In this document: one piece after another, positions 7,459 through 15,584 of the stretch | Numbering within the stretch: position 1 is the stretch's first letter | Layout of the letters: the number at the start of each line of letters is the position of its first letter | Assembly: GCA_025057575.1 (NCBI GenBank) | Contig: JANXBO010000003.1 | Span: 1-55,151, forward strand | Direction: 5' to 3' | Origin: Candidatus Caldisaccharidevorator malaysiensis | GTDB taxonomy: Bacteria > Armatimonadota > Fervidibacteria > Fervidibacterales > Fervidibacteraceae | DNA: 55,151 nucleotides | Program-made: the position numbers and the translations under genes | Notes under the pieces: generated by a model | Told to the model about the DNA's origin: nothing | Seen by the model: only the letters and a program-made list of their open reading frames with translations | The model's database searches: none

Positions 7459-8877
7459 ATGAAAGGGACCACCCTTCAAATGTGCCCAGAATGCAGAAGG
7501 GAAAATCGGGCATCTGCCCGTTTCTGCATCTACTGCCGGGCGCCCCAAAGGGGTCTCTTGCCCAAAGGGAAAATCTTAAAGGGTCGGTACCGGATCGTGG
7601 ACTTGCTGGGTTGCGGGGGAATGGGAGCGGTCTACCTGGCGGACGATCTGGCCCTGGCGACGAAAGTTGCGGTCAAAGAGAATTTAGAGCAATCCGCCGA
7701 GGGGCAGCAACAGTTTCAAACAGAAGCGAAGATTTTGGCTCACATCCGGCACCCGTTTTTGCCCCGCGTTCAGGATTATTTCGTTGCAGACAACCGACAG
7801 TATCTGGTAATGGATTACATTCGAGGACCCAGTCTGGAAGAGTGGGTGGAATCAAAAGGACCTCTGGCGGAGGGGCAGGCGGTGGGAATCTTTCGGCAAG
7901 TGATGAGAGCCGTTCAGTATCTCCATAGCCGCCAGCCCCCCGTGATTCACCGGGACATTAAGCCTTCTAATGTGAAGATAGATCCTTCTGGTCGGGCGTT
8001 CCTGGTGGATTTTGGAATTGCGAAGATCCTTCACTGGTCATCGCAGACCCAAGCCGGTGCCCGAGCGGTCACCCCGGGATACTCGCCTCCTGAGCAATAT
8101 GGCACGGGGACGACCGATCAGCGATCGGACATTTACTCCTTAGGGGCGACCCTTTACTTTGCCTGCACCGGTCACCATCCTCCCGAAGCCATCCACCGCA
8201 TTACCGGGAAAGTAGACAAACTCATCCCGCCCCGCCGGCTCAATCCGCAGATTTCTCCACGCCTGGAGCGAGTGATCCTCAAAGCCCTTCGGGTTCTCCA
8301 GGACGACCGCTACCAATCGGTCCAGCAGATGCTGGCGGATTTAAAGGTAGGGAAGATTCCGGCACGCACGCCAGTGCCCCAACGGGTCAAACCGGCGCCT
8401 CCTGTCAGTAAACCGTCCCCCTCGCCTGTTCCGATCGCCCCGATAGGGCGTCGGGTTGTTGCTCTCTTGCTGGATCTGCTCTTCATCGGCTCTCTGATGA
8501 CGATTTTTTCCCTTTTTTACCTTTTTTGGCAGTTTCAAGCCGATCCCTTTGACCTTCATCCGGCTGGGGAACTGCAACAGGCCCGATTAGGATGGATCGT
8601 TGCGGTCGTTTGGTCCGCCTACCGAGTTCTAGGTCACAGTTTGTTGGGCGCCACTGTGGGCAAGAAGATCGTCGGCGTTCACGTGACCAGCCTTCACGGT
8701 CGACGCCCGGGTCTGTTTTCGGCTTTGATAAGAGAGTCGCTGTTAGTTCTGGAGATGGGCTTTTGTCTGGGGATCCCGTCGCTCATCTGGACCGCCAAGG
8801 ACCCAATGGGACAGGCGTGGCACGACATTGTTTCGGGGACCGTTGTCGTCCGAGCGCGAAAGGCAGGTTCCCTTTAG
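7459..8877 (+). CDS. Ser/Thr protein kinase, zinc-ribbon N-terminus, RDD membrane domain
   Basis: Hanks-type kinase in an unusual three-part arrangement. Residues 9-26 form a zinc ribbon (CPEC...CIYC). Kinase residues about 43-300 hold the glycine loop LLGCGGMGAVYLA, the ATP-binding lysine in VAVKEN, the catalytic loop VIHRDIKPSN, DFGIAK, and an activation segment with PGYSPPEQYG; all catalytic residues are present. After a Pro-rich linker, residues about 328-470 make an RDD domain (GRRVVALLLDLLFIGSL, then TVGKKIVGV) with about three transmembrane segments. In many membrane kinases a single helix separates the kinase from an extracellular sensor. Here the membrane part is an RDD module, thought to be transport- or scaffold-related. 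ATG at 7459 follows GGGGAG. The gene precedes rel by 56 bp. Confidence 0.85.
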   Translation: MKGTTLQMCPECRRENRASARFCIYCRAPQRGLLPKGKILKGRYRIVDLLGCGGMGAVYLADDLALATKVAVKENLEQSAEGQQQFQTEAKILAHIRHPFLPRVQDYFVADNRQYLVMDYIRGPSLEEWVESKGPLAEGQAVGIFRQVMRAVQYLHSRQPPVIHRDIKPSNVKIDPSGRAFLVDFGIAKILHWSSQTQAGARAVTPGYSPPEQYGTGTTDQRSDIYSLGATLYFACTGHHPPEAIHRITGKVDKLIPPRRLNPQISPRLERVILKALRVLQDDRYQSVQQMLADLKVGKIPARTPVPQRVKPAPPVSKPSPSPVPIAPIGRRVVALLLDLLFIGSLMTIFSLFYLFWQFQADPFDLHPAGELQQARLGWIVAVVWSAYRVLGHSLLGATVGKKIVGVHVTSLHGRRPGLFSALIRESLLVLEMGFCLGIPSLIWTAKDPMGQAWHDIVSGTVVVRARKAGSL

Positions 8878-8933
8878 GCGCGATCGCCGCAACTTTAAAG
8901 ACCCGTGTCAGAAAAATGCCAAAATAGGGACTG

Positions 8934-11132
8934 GTGTCCGTTGTGGGGCTGGAATTAGCCCTAACCGATCGGCAAATGGAAGTGTTGGGTGCGGTTCCCG
9001 AGGATGGGGACCGGCTCAGTATCCTTCTCAACCTTGTTTCCTCTCTCCATCCCGATGCTAATTTGGAGTTGATCCGAAAAGCCTACGAGTTTGCGGAGGC
9101 GAGCCATCGGGGACAGCGGCGCCTTTCCGGAGAACCCTTCATCGTCCATCCGTGGCGGGTTGCCCTGATTGTCACCGACCTGGGTTTGGACGAGCCCAGT
9201 ATCGCTGCGGCGCTTCTTCACGATGTGGTGGAGGACACGCAGGTGAACCTGGAGACCATCCGATCCGAGTTTAACGATGAAGTCGCCCGGCTGGTGGCAG
9301 GGGTCACGAAACTGAAGCGAATTCAGTTTCACACCGATCGTCAGGAACAGGTTGAGAACTTAAGAAGGGTCCTCTTGGCGATGGCGGAGGATGTTCGGGT
9401 GATCTTGATCAAGTTGGCGGATCGGCTCCATAACTTGAGGACCCTGGAAGCCCTTCCTGAGGAGAAGAGGCGGGCGACCGCTTGGGACACCTTGCAGGTC
9501 TACGCCCCCATCGCTCATCGGCTGGGCATCTGGCGCATCAAGTGGGAATTGGAGGATTTAGCGTTCAAGCATCTGGATCCGCTCGCCTATCGGGAACTGG
9601 CACGGAAGGTGGAGAAGACCAGAGCGGAACGAGTCTCGCTGATTCTAAAGGTGATGGAGGACCTGAAAAATGCCTTGCGAGAAGCCGGCATTGACGCAAC
9701 GGTTCAGGGTCGCCCCAAGCATCTTTGGAGCATTTACGAAAAAATGAAAAGGGAAAATCTGGACATAGACCGGATCTATGACCTGACCGCCCTTCGCATC
9801 ATCACCAAAACGGTCCCGGACTGCTACTTGGCTTTGGGCGTCGTCCACGGTCTTTGGGCGCCCGTTCCCGGAATGTTTACCGACTACATTGCCAAACCAA
9901 AGCCCAACGGCTACCAGTCCCTTCACACGAAAGTCATCGGACCAGGCGGGGAGATTATGGAGGTGCAGATTCGGACCATTGAGCAGCACTGGGATGCGGA
10001 GTTCGGGGTGGCTGCTCACTGGCGCTACAAGCAGTTAGATGCCTCCGCAACGACCCGGACGGAGCAGCTGGATCGGGTCCGAAGGTGGATGACCGAGTTA
10101 AAGGAACTTCATCAAGATCTCAAGGACACCTCCGAATTCACCCGCTCCGTTCTGAGTGACTTGTTCCAAGACCAGGTCTTCGTCTTCACTCCGAAGGGAG
10201 ATGTGGTCAGTTTACCCAAGGGCTCCACACCCGTGGACTTTGCTTATCGGATTCACACGTCCATCGGTCATCGTTGTCAAGGCGCCAAAGTTAACGGGCG
10301 AATTGTTCCGCTTGACTATCAACTTCAAACGGGTGATTTGGTGGAGATTCTGACTCGCGCCCAAGAAAAGCCCAGTCCCGAATGGCTCCGATTTGTCCGC
10401 ACTTCTCAGGCAAGAAATCGGATTAAACGATGGCTTCGGGAGAAGTCCTATGCAGAAAATTTAGAAAGGGGCAAAGAGCTGCTTTCAGCGGCGCTTGCGA
10501 AACATTCCCTTCGTCTCTCTGATGTTATTGCGGATGGACGGCTGAAGGAAGTGGCGGAGCGGTATAGAGCGCCGTCCGTTGAGGACCTATTCGCCTCTAT
10601 TGGCTTTGGGTCGGTTTCGGTCGCTTCGGTCGTCAACAAACTGGTCCCCCCCAAACCCCGTCCGTCGGTGACGACCCCCAAAGACTCTCTCGTCCTCTTG
10701 CCGACTACCAAGAAAGGCACGCTGCTTTACCGCTTAGCCAAATGCTGTGGACCTGTGCCCAACGACCCCATTATCGGATTCGTCAGCCGTGGCAGGGGCA
10801 TTGTCGTTCATCGGACGGACTGTCCCAATGCCTTAAAAATCCAAGAGCAGGAGCCCCAGCGGGTGATCCAAACGGAGTGGGGCTTTCCTCTGTCCGAGCC
10901 AGCAGTAGCAAAAATTCGGGTCGTTGCCCACGACCGAATCGGTCTGCTCAGCGACGTTTCTAATGCGGTCAGTATGGAAGGCGTCAGCATCGTCTTTAAC
11001 CGATCGGTGACCAAGGACCGGATGGCTTACTTTGACCTGCACATTCGGGTGCCGGACGCCCATACTATTGACGCCGTTGTTCGCAGAATTCGGAGCCTCT
11101 CGGATGTCATAGATGTCTATCGGGCGGTGTAG
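8934..11132 (+). CDS. rel: bifunctional (p)ppGpp synthetase/hydrolase
   Basis: RelA/SpoT homologue controlling the stringent response. An HD hydrolase domain lies near residues 35-200: HPWRVA, LLHDVVEDT and RLHNLRT are intact, so hydrolysis should work. A synthetase domain follows near 235-350 (IYDLTALRI, KPKPNGYQSLHT, VQIRT). Next are TGS (VFVFTPKGDVVSLPKGSTPVDFAY, near 415-475), the zinc/conserved-Cys region (LAKCCGPVPNDPIIGFVSRGRG) and a C-terminal ACT domain. Length 732 aa is standard for bifunctional Rel. The GTG at 8934 has only a weak ribosome site (TAGGGA); GTG at 8943 is an alternative. The kinase gene ends 56 bp upstream, so the pair may be co-transcribed. Confidence 0.95.
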   Translation: MSVVGLELALTDRQMEVLGAVPEDGDRLSILLNLVSSLHPDANLELIRKAYEFAEASHRGQRRLSGEPFIVHPWRVALIVTDLGLDEPSIAAALLHDVVEDTQVNLETIRSEFNDEVARLVAGVTKLKRIQFHTDRQEQVENLRRVLLAMAEDVRVILIKLADRLHNLRTLEALPEEKRRATAWDTLQVYAPIAHRLGIWRIKWELEDLAFKHLDPLAYRELARKVEKTRAERVSLILKVMEDLKNALREAGIDATVQGRPKHLWSIYEKMKRENLDIDRIYDLTALRIITKTVPDCYLALGVVHGLWAPVPGMFTDYIAKPKPNGYQSLHTKVIGPGGEIMEVQIRTIEQHWDAEFGVAAHWRYKQLDASATTRTEQLDRVRRWMTELKELHQDLKDTSEFTRSVLSDLFQDQVFVFTPKGDVVSLPKGSTPVDFAYRIHTSIGHRCQGAKVNGRIVPLDYQLQTGDLVEILTRAQEKPSPEWLRFVRTSQARNRIKRWLREKSYAENLERGKELLSAALAKHSLRLSDVIADGRLKEVAERYRAPSVEDLFASIGFGSVSVASVVNKLVPPKPRPSVTTPKDSLVLLPTTKKGTLLYRLAKCCGPVPNDPIIGFVSRGRGIVVHRTDCPNALKIQEQEPQRVIQTEWGFPLSEPAVAKIRVVAHDRIGLLSDVSNAVSMEGVSIVFNRSVTKDRMAYFDLHIRVPDAHTIDAVVRRIRSLSDVIDVYRAV

Positions 11133-11145
11133 GCGATCTTTACAT

Positions 11146-11163
11146 TGCCACAAAAATGTGGCA
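11146..11163 (+). other. short perfect inverted repeat
   Basis: TGCCACA (11146-11152), AAAA, TGTGGCA (11157-11163): a 7-bp perfect stem with a four-base loop. It lies between the rel stop and the ATG of the LysM gene. There is no T-run, so it is not a standard terminator; it could be an operator or a 5' UTR hairpin. It lies about 33 bp ahead of the start. Confidence 0.25.
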
Positions 11164-11195
11164 TAACAAAGCCACCAAAGGACGGGGTGGTGCCG

Positions 11196-13088
11196 ATGCG
11201 GAAACGGGGTTTTATTGCGGGCATCGTTGCGTGGATCAGCGTCCTCTCTCTGTGGGGCGTTGCCGCCGATAAGCAGGCACCTCAAATCACCTTCTTGGAA
11301 CCGACCCAACCTCAAATTGCCGAAAAGGCGGAGTCGGTGCCTATTGCCTTTCGGGTGGTGAGCCCCGACGGCGCCCGGCTGACCCAGTATGAGGTCCTTA
11401 TTGACGGGGTTCGGGCTCATCCGCAGCCCTTTCCCATAGAGCCGTCTCTTTCCGAAGCCGATATCCGGGTCACTTGGGAGCGGGTCCATCGCTATCCCGA
11501 TGGGGTCTATCGGATCACGGTTCGAGTGATGGACTCAAAGGGACGGCGAGGAGAAGCAACGCTTGTCCTGATAAAAGGCAGAGTGGCATCCGGTCCATCG
11601 GCTCAAATCCTGTCGCCGGCGCCTGGGCAGGTCCTGAGGGGTAAGGTGCCTGTCCTGGTCCGAGCAGAAGACCAGCACGAGGGGATTGCCAGTTTGACGG
11701 TTCGGGCGGTGGAGCGGCAATCCAGCCAAGTCTATCCATTGTTGATGCGCATTTTTGGTGTTCCCGAAAAAGTTGTAGAAGTCAAAATCCTCTGGGAGAC
11801 CGATGCTGTTGATCCGGCATCCAAGAAGTCTCTGTTCCCTGATGGAGTTTACCTCCTTCAGGCACGCGCCATCAGCCCCAGCAAGCGGGAAGGATTGGCC
11901 GGAGAGGTCTTGGTTTATGTAGCGAACGGAGTTGCCCAACCGCCGATCACTCCTGGACCGGTTTCTGGGGTGCCTCCCCGAGGCGGTCTGATCCCAGGGG
12001 AAAAGGAAGGAGCCGTCTCACCGGCGCCACCGGCAGCGTCCCCAAGCACTTCTCCTCAAGAACCACCTTCGCTAATCCTGCCCGAGCCGGCACCTAAGGT
12101 CGTCACCCCATCACCCGTTGGCACAGGGTCCATCACTCCTGAGAAACCGAAACCACTTAAGCCAAGCGTTAGTGCCAAGCCCATCACCGGGACGCCGGAA
12201 GCCTCCGTCAAAACCATTGCACCGCAATTAACGGAGGAGGTCCCTAGTCTGCAACCGCCGGCACCTATTAGCCCCCCTGCCTCTCAACCGAGGATGATCG
12301 CAACCCTCACGGAATCCCCCTCAAAAAAGGCATCCTTGTTGCCCATTGTGCAGGAAACCGTTCCCGTGATGCAGCCGCCGCGACCGATCACGCAGCAGCG
12401 ACCTCGTCCGATCCTGGAACCGCTGAGAGAGGGGATCAGCCCGAAGGAGGACCTCCCGATACCCGAGACGGTAACCAGGTTGCCGGCTACCGAATTACCA
12501 GTCCGACCCGTTGTCCCCCCTCGACGAAGAGCAGCGGACCGTCTGTCTCGCAGACCGGCTCCACCACTCGTTATTCGCCCCGATCATTCTTTTTCCTACA
12601 CCGCTATCGCTGGAGACACCTTGTTCGGCTTGTCCGAGCGGTTTGGGGTGTCGGTAGCGGCTCTGGCACAAGCCAATGGTCTGGCGGCGGACCAGGAGCT
12701 TGTGGTCGGACAAAAGTTAGTGATCCCGACGCGTCCCGTTAAGGTCATCGTGGACGGCAAAGCCGTAGAAGGAGACGTTCCTGCTTTCCTGAGGGACGGC
12801 AGAGCCGTCGGTCCCTTCCGGGGTTTTGCTGTCGCTGCCGGGATGACCGTCGGCTGGGACCACAAAAGCAAGGAAGCCTGGGCAACCCGAAAGGGGCTGG
12901 AACTTCGGGTCGGAATTGGTAAGAGGACCGTTTTAGTGGGGGACTCTCTGCAGACCTTGTCTTTTGCTCCCTTTTTGCTGAGAAATCGGACTTTCGTTCC
13001 GATCCGAGATGTGGGCGAAGCCCTGGGGAAATGGGTGCTTTGGTCTCGCGGGACAGTGATCCTTGGATCGCCGTTACCCTCGCCTTAA
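11196..13088 (+). CDS. secreted LysM / copper-amine-oxidase-N-like cell-wall protein
   Basis: Exported peptidoglycan-associated protein. ATG at 11196 is chosen because a good signal peptide begins there (MRKRGFIAGIVAWISVLSLWG, cleavage after VAA). The longer frame from 11145 has no credible leader. Two Ig-like beta regions follow (about residues 30-125 and 135-250). A long Pro/Ser-rich linker of about 200 residues spans about 250-455. One LysM near residues 460-510 (IAGDTLFGLSERFGVSVAALAQANGL) binds glycan. The C-terminus (VKVIVDGKAVEGDVPAFL, and NRTFVPIRDVGEALGKWVLW) matches the copper amine oxidase N-terminal-like beta domain common in Gram-positive-type surface proteins. It is convergent with the sigma gene, whose end is only 3 bp away. 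Confidence 0.75.
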   Translation: MRKRGFIAGIVAWISVLSLWGVAADKQAPQITFLEPTQPQIAEKAESVPIAFRVVSPDGARLTQYEVLIDGVRAHPQPFPIEPSLSEADIRVTWERVHRYPDGVYRITVRVMDSKGRRGEATLVLIKGRVASGPSAQILSPAPGQVLRGKVPVLVRAEDQHEGIASLTVRAVERQSSQVYPLLMRIFGVPEKVVEVKILWETDAVDPASKKSLFPDGVYLLQARAISPSKREGLAGEVLVYVANGVAQPPITPGPVSGVPPRGGLIPGEKEGAVSPAPPAASPSTSPQEPPSLILPEPAPKVVTPSPVGTGSITPEKPKPLKPSVSAKPITGTPEASVKTIAPQLTEEVPSLQPPAPISPPASQPRMIATLTESPSKKASLLPIVQETVPVMQPPRPITQQRPRPILEPLREGISPKEDLPIPETVTRLPATELPVRPVVPPRRRAADRLSRRPAPPLVIRPDHSFSYTAIAGDTLFGLSERFGVSVAALAQANGLAADQELVVGQKLVIPTRPVKVIVDGKAVEGDVPAFLRDGRAVGPFRGFAVAAGMTVGWDHKSKEAWATRKGLELRVGIGKRTVLVGDSLQTLSFAPFLLRNRTFVPIRDVGEALGKWVLWSRGTVILGSPLPSP

Positions 13089-13091
13089 CGG

Positions 13092-13619
13092 CTAAGGCGT
13101 CCGCAGGCGGGACAGTTTCTTCTGAATGGATCGGATCAGTTTGGTGATCGTCGGTCGGGAGACGCCTCTCGCCTCGGCAATTTCGGACGGACGGTAGCCT
13201 TCCATCAAAAGAAACAGGATCTCTTTCTGAAGGGGCGTCAGGCAGTCCAAAAGTTCCTGCATTAGACAGCGGGCTCGGAGAACTGACTCCGGATCGTCTT
13301 CTCCCCGAAGAACGGATGCCAGCGTGCATTCCTGAACGCCCAACTTTTCGCACAGTTCACACAGACTTTCTACAAGAACTCCGGAGCGAAACTTGCTGTC
13401 AATACTGCGCCCTCGCCGCAACACATCTATGGCGTGCCGGTAACAGGCTCTAAAGAGATAACCCTCACCCTTCTGGGCAAAGAGGTCCCATTTTTGGAGT
13501 AAAAAAAGGGTCATCTCGCTGACCAAGTCCTCTCTCAGTTCCTTGTCTTTGGTCAGGCGAGCAGCAATATCATATAATCGGGGTCGGGCTTCTTCAACGG
13601 TCGCTAACGACTCTTTCAA
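13092..13619 (-). CDS. sigma-70 family (ECF-like) RNA polymerase sigma factor
   Basis: Region 2 is visible as KELREDLVSEMTLFLLQKWDLF, GEGYLFRACYRHAIDVLRRG. The C-terminal sigma-4 helix-turn-helix reads LTPLQKEILFLLMEGYRPSEIAEARGVSRPTITKLI. The frame is open from 13754 (TTG) and would overlap the lipoprotein gene. I prefer TTG at 13619, because GGGAGG lies 8 nt ahead of it and the protein then starts just before region 2. That leaves a 112-bp leader holding a palindrome and a terminator-like hairpin. No anti-sigma gene is recognisable, but the upstream lipoprotein could play a sensor role (inference). Length is about 175 aa. Confidence 0.75.
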   Translation of the reverse strand: MKESLATVEEARPRLYDIAARLTKDKELREDLVSEMTLFLLQKWDLFAQKGEGYLFRACYRHAIDVLRRGRSIDSKFRSGVLVESLCELCEKLGVQECTLASVLRGEDDPESVLRARCLMQELLDCLTPLQKEILFLLMEGYRPSEIAEARGVSRPTITKLIRSIQKKLSRLRTP

Positions 13620-13690
13620 GAGATCTGCCTCCCTTTTTCCTTCCGGTAAAACAGTAACAGCCTCTCCGACCAACAGTCTTGAGGATGGAC

Positions 13691-13726
13691 AAAAAAACGG
13701 ACAGCGTCTGTCAGGAAATTCCTGAC
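13691..13726 (-). promoter_or_regulatory. 17-bp palindrome overlapping a terminator-like hairpin
   Basis: GTCAGGAA-A-TTCCTGAC (13710-13726) is a perfect 8-bp dyad around one base, right after the lipoprotein stop. On the minus strand its last three bases (GAC) also begin GACAG-ACG-CTGTC (13712-13700), followed by CG and seven Ts (13697-13691), a weak intrinsic terminator. The two structures are mutually exclusive as RNA, or the dyad is a DNA operator. It lies about 90 bp ahead of the preferred sigma-factor start. Confidence 0.45.
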
Positions 13727-13731
13727 GAGGA

Positions 13732-14685
13732 TTACCGATAGAGCAGGCGGTCAATGGCTCTCATCGCTTCTTCCAATTCTGCGCGGGCGACGCCCGTTTT
13801 GGCCTCGCCAATTGCCTGCCACGCCGCCCACAGGCTACCTCTCACTTTGATCAGATACGACAAAATTTCCGATACCTGCCGGGCTTGCACCTCTTGATCA
13901 AGGACCGTCAGCCCTTGGGTCCATTGATTACGATTGATCAGGTTTTTCGTTTTGGTCGCCAGGTCGCGGATGATCCGATCCTGAGGCGCCATTGCCATCA
14001 ACTGCTCCAGCCAAAAGGCAGCCGATCGGGTGTCAGGGACGGGAGACTGGGACAGAGACCGCAGCCGCTGCCAAGTCCGCCATAACGCCAATGAGGGCCA
14101 GCGCGTTTCCACCTCGCTCAGCCACTCTAAAGCAAACAGAAGCCGCTCTTGAACCTCCTTCACATTCGCCGCCGGTTTTTTCAGGTCCGAGCAAAGGACA
14201 TCAATGGTGGCTCTCAAGTTGCGCAATTCAACAGCGGGATCCCAAGTCATTCGGAGAGGTTCAGTAGCGACCGCTGGTAGTGGGGAAGGAGCGGGTGTCG
14301 GGCGCTGAGGTTTTTCGGCTGCTTCCTGCAGCAAGGGTTGCTGGGGGGCTTGTGTTGCCGGCTCCTTGGCTTCGGACACGGGCTGAGGAGTCTCTGCCGG
14401 TTGGCTCGGCGCTGCTGGCGGAGCCGGTTGAGTTGGTGAAGTCGGTGGTGTCGGCGGCTGCTGTTCTGCTAATGGTGTCGGTTGGTCGGGCTGAGTGGGT
14501 TGGGGCGATGGGCTCGGTTGTCCGGGTGGGGTTGGCGGAGGGGATGGCACCGGTGCCTCTGCCAGCCTGGGTGGGCGCAAGGGAACGGTGATCTCTTCGC
14601 CCTCTTTGGCTCCCGTTAAGCGCTCGCAGCCCGACAAAAGGATCGCCAGCAAAAGACCGATGGTTGTAAAGACAAAAACTCTCAT
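13732..14685 (-). CDS. lipoprotein with long Pro-rich linker
   Basis: A lipobox (LLSGC, Cys near residue 19) marks lipid attachment after a hydrophobic signal. Residues about 35-140 are almost entirely Pro, Gln, Thr, Ser and Ala, a flexible spacer. The C-terminal 170 residues are predicted helical (ELRNLRATIDVLCSDLKKPAANV, LFALEWLSEVETRWPSL, ISYLIKVRGSLWAAW-type) with no family I recognise. The ATG shares one base with the stop of the Memo-like gene (TAATG), so the two are coupled. It precedes the sigma factor gene in the same direction. Confidence 0.65.
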   Translation of the reverse strand: MRVFVFTTIGLLLAILLSGCERLTGAKEGEEITVPLRPPRLAEAPVPSPPPTPPGQPSPSPQPTQPDQPTPLAEQQPPTPPTSPTQPAPPAAPSQPAETPQPVSEAKEPATQAPQQPLLQEAAEKPQRPTPAPSPLPAVATEPLRMTWDPAVELRNLRATIDVLCSDLKKPAANVKEVQERLLFALEWLSEVETRWPSLALWRTWQRLRSLSQSPVPDTRSAAFWLEQLMAMAPQDRIIRDLATKTKNLINRNQWTQGLTVLDQEVQARQVSEILSYLIKVRGSLWAAWQAIGEAKTGVARAELEEAMRAIDRLLYR

Positions 14686-15563
14686 TACTCGCTCCCCTCC
14701 CTTTCCAACACCGCAGATCCGTAGCCCACAACCTGCCGAAAGTCTCCCGTCTCTTCGCCCGAGGTCGCATAACCGAGAACTCGTCCGCTCGTCACCCCAA
14801 GACGACGGGCGGTTTCCAATACGGGGATAGCCGTCAAGAGGTCGGACTGGGTTGGGTATTGGACAATGGTCCGGTAGAGACCCACCGGATCCCGCTCCAC
14901 AAACCGGTCCAGGGCATCTTTGTCCTGAACTTTTGCTCTTTCGTGCGGCTCATAGTGGGTCAGATCGGCACTCACCAGCAGGACAACCCGTTTTCCATAC
15001 TCCCTGATGACCTCCGCCATTGCCTGACCGGCTTCCAAAAGGGTCCTCAAATCCCTCTCCGATACGGCGATACAAACGATGGCGGGAGGTTTATCCGCAT
15101 AAACCAATTGAAGGAAAGGAAGTTGAACCTCAATAGAGTGCTCCGGTCCGCCCGCGTAGCCCCAATGGGGCTCATTGTCACCTTGCAGGTTGGGATCAGA
15201 AGCGATCAAGGCGCGAACCAAATCATCGTCCACTGTTAAGCGACCTAAAGGCGTCTCCCAGAATCCCCCCGTCCAGATCGCCAAGGGGGCGCCTGGGCGA
15301 AAATGGGCGGGGGCTATGATGACGACCGTTTCCGGAATGCCGTCTTGAGCCAAAGCGTAGTAAGTCCTTGCTGCGGTCGGTCCGGAGTATCGGTATCCGG
15401 CGTGGGGCGCCAATGCGGCCACGATTTTGTTGGGACCCTGCTGATTGACCTGGGGCAGGGCGCCCGGACCGGACTGATGGAGGAAACAGCGTTCTATTTC
15501 TTTGATCAGCGCCGATGCCAATCGGGGATAGAAAAGACCGGCAACCAAAGGCGGGCGGTTCAT
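14685..15563 (-). CDS. Memo-like protein (AmmeMemoRadiSam component B)
   Basis: MEMO1 family, distantly related to extradiol dioxygenases. Visible are RPPLVAGLFYP at the N-terminus, ALAPHAGYRYSGPTAARTY, VIIAPAHFRPGAPLAIW, EHSIEVQLPFLQ and LLVSADLTHYEP, which carry the His/Asp residues of the putative metal site. At 292 aa it is near the usual size. In bacteria the B protein usually sits with an AMMECR1 protein and a radical SAM protein; neither is in this window. Instead it is coupled to a lipoprotein gene (1-bp overlap) and follows a Gfo/Idh gene by 21 bp. The activity of the family is unresolved. Confidence 0.85.
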   Translation of the reverse strand: MNRPPLVAGLFYPRLASALIKEIERCFLHQSGPGALPQVNQQGPNKIVAALAPHAGYRYSGPTAARTYYALAQDGIPETVVIIAPAHFRPGAPLAIWTGGFWETPLGRLTVDDDLVRALIASDPNLQGDNEPHWGYAGGPEHSIEVQLPFLQLVYADKPPAIVCIAVSERDLRTLLEAGQAMAEVIREYGKRVVLLVSADLTHYEPHERAKVQDKDALDRFVERDPVGLYRTIVQYPTQSDLLTAIPVLETARRLGVTSGRVLGYATSGEETGDFRQVVGYGSAVLEREGSE

Positions 15564-15584
15564 CGGCGACGCTCCATCTTTAAT

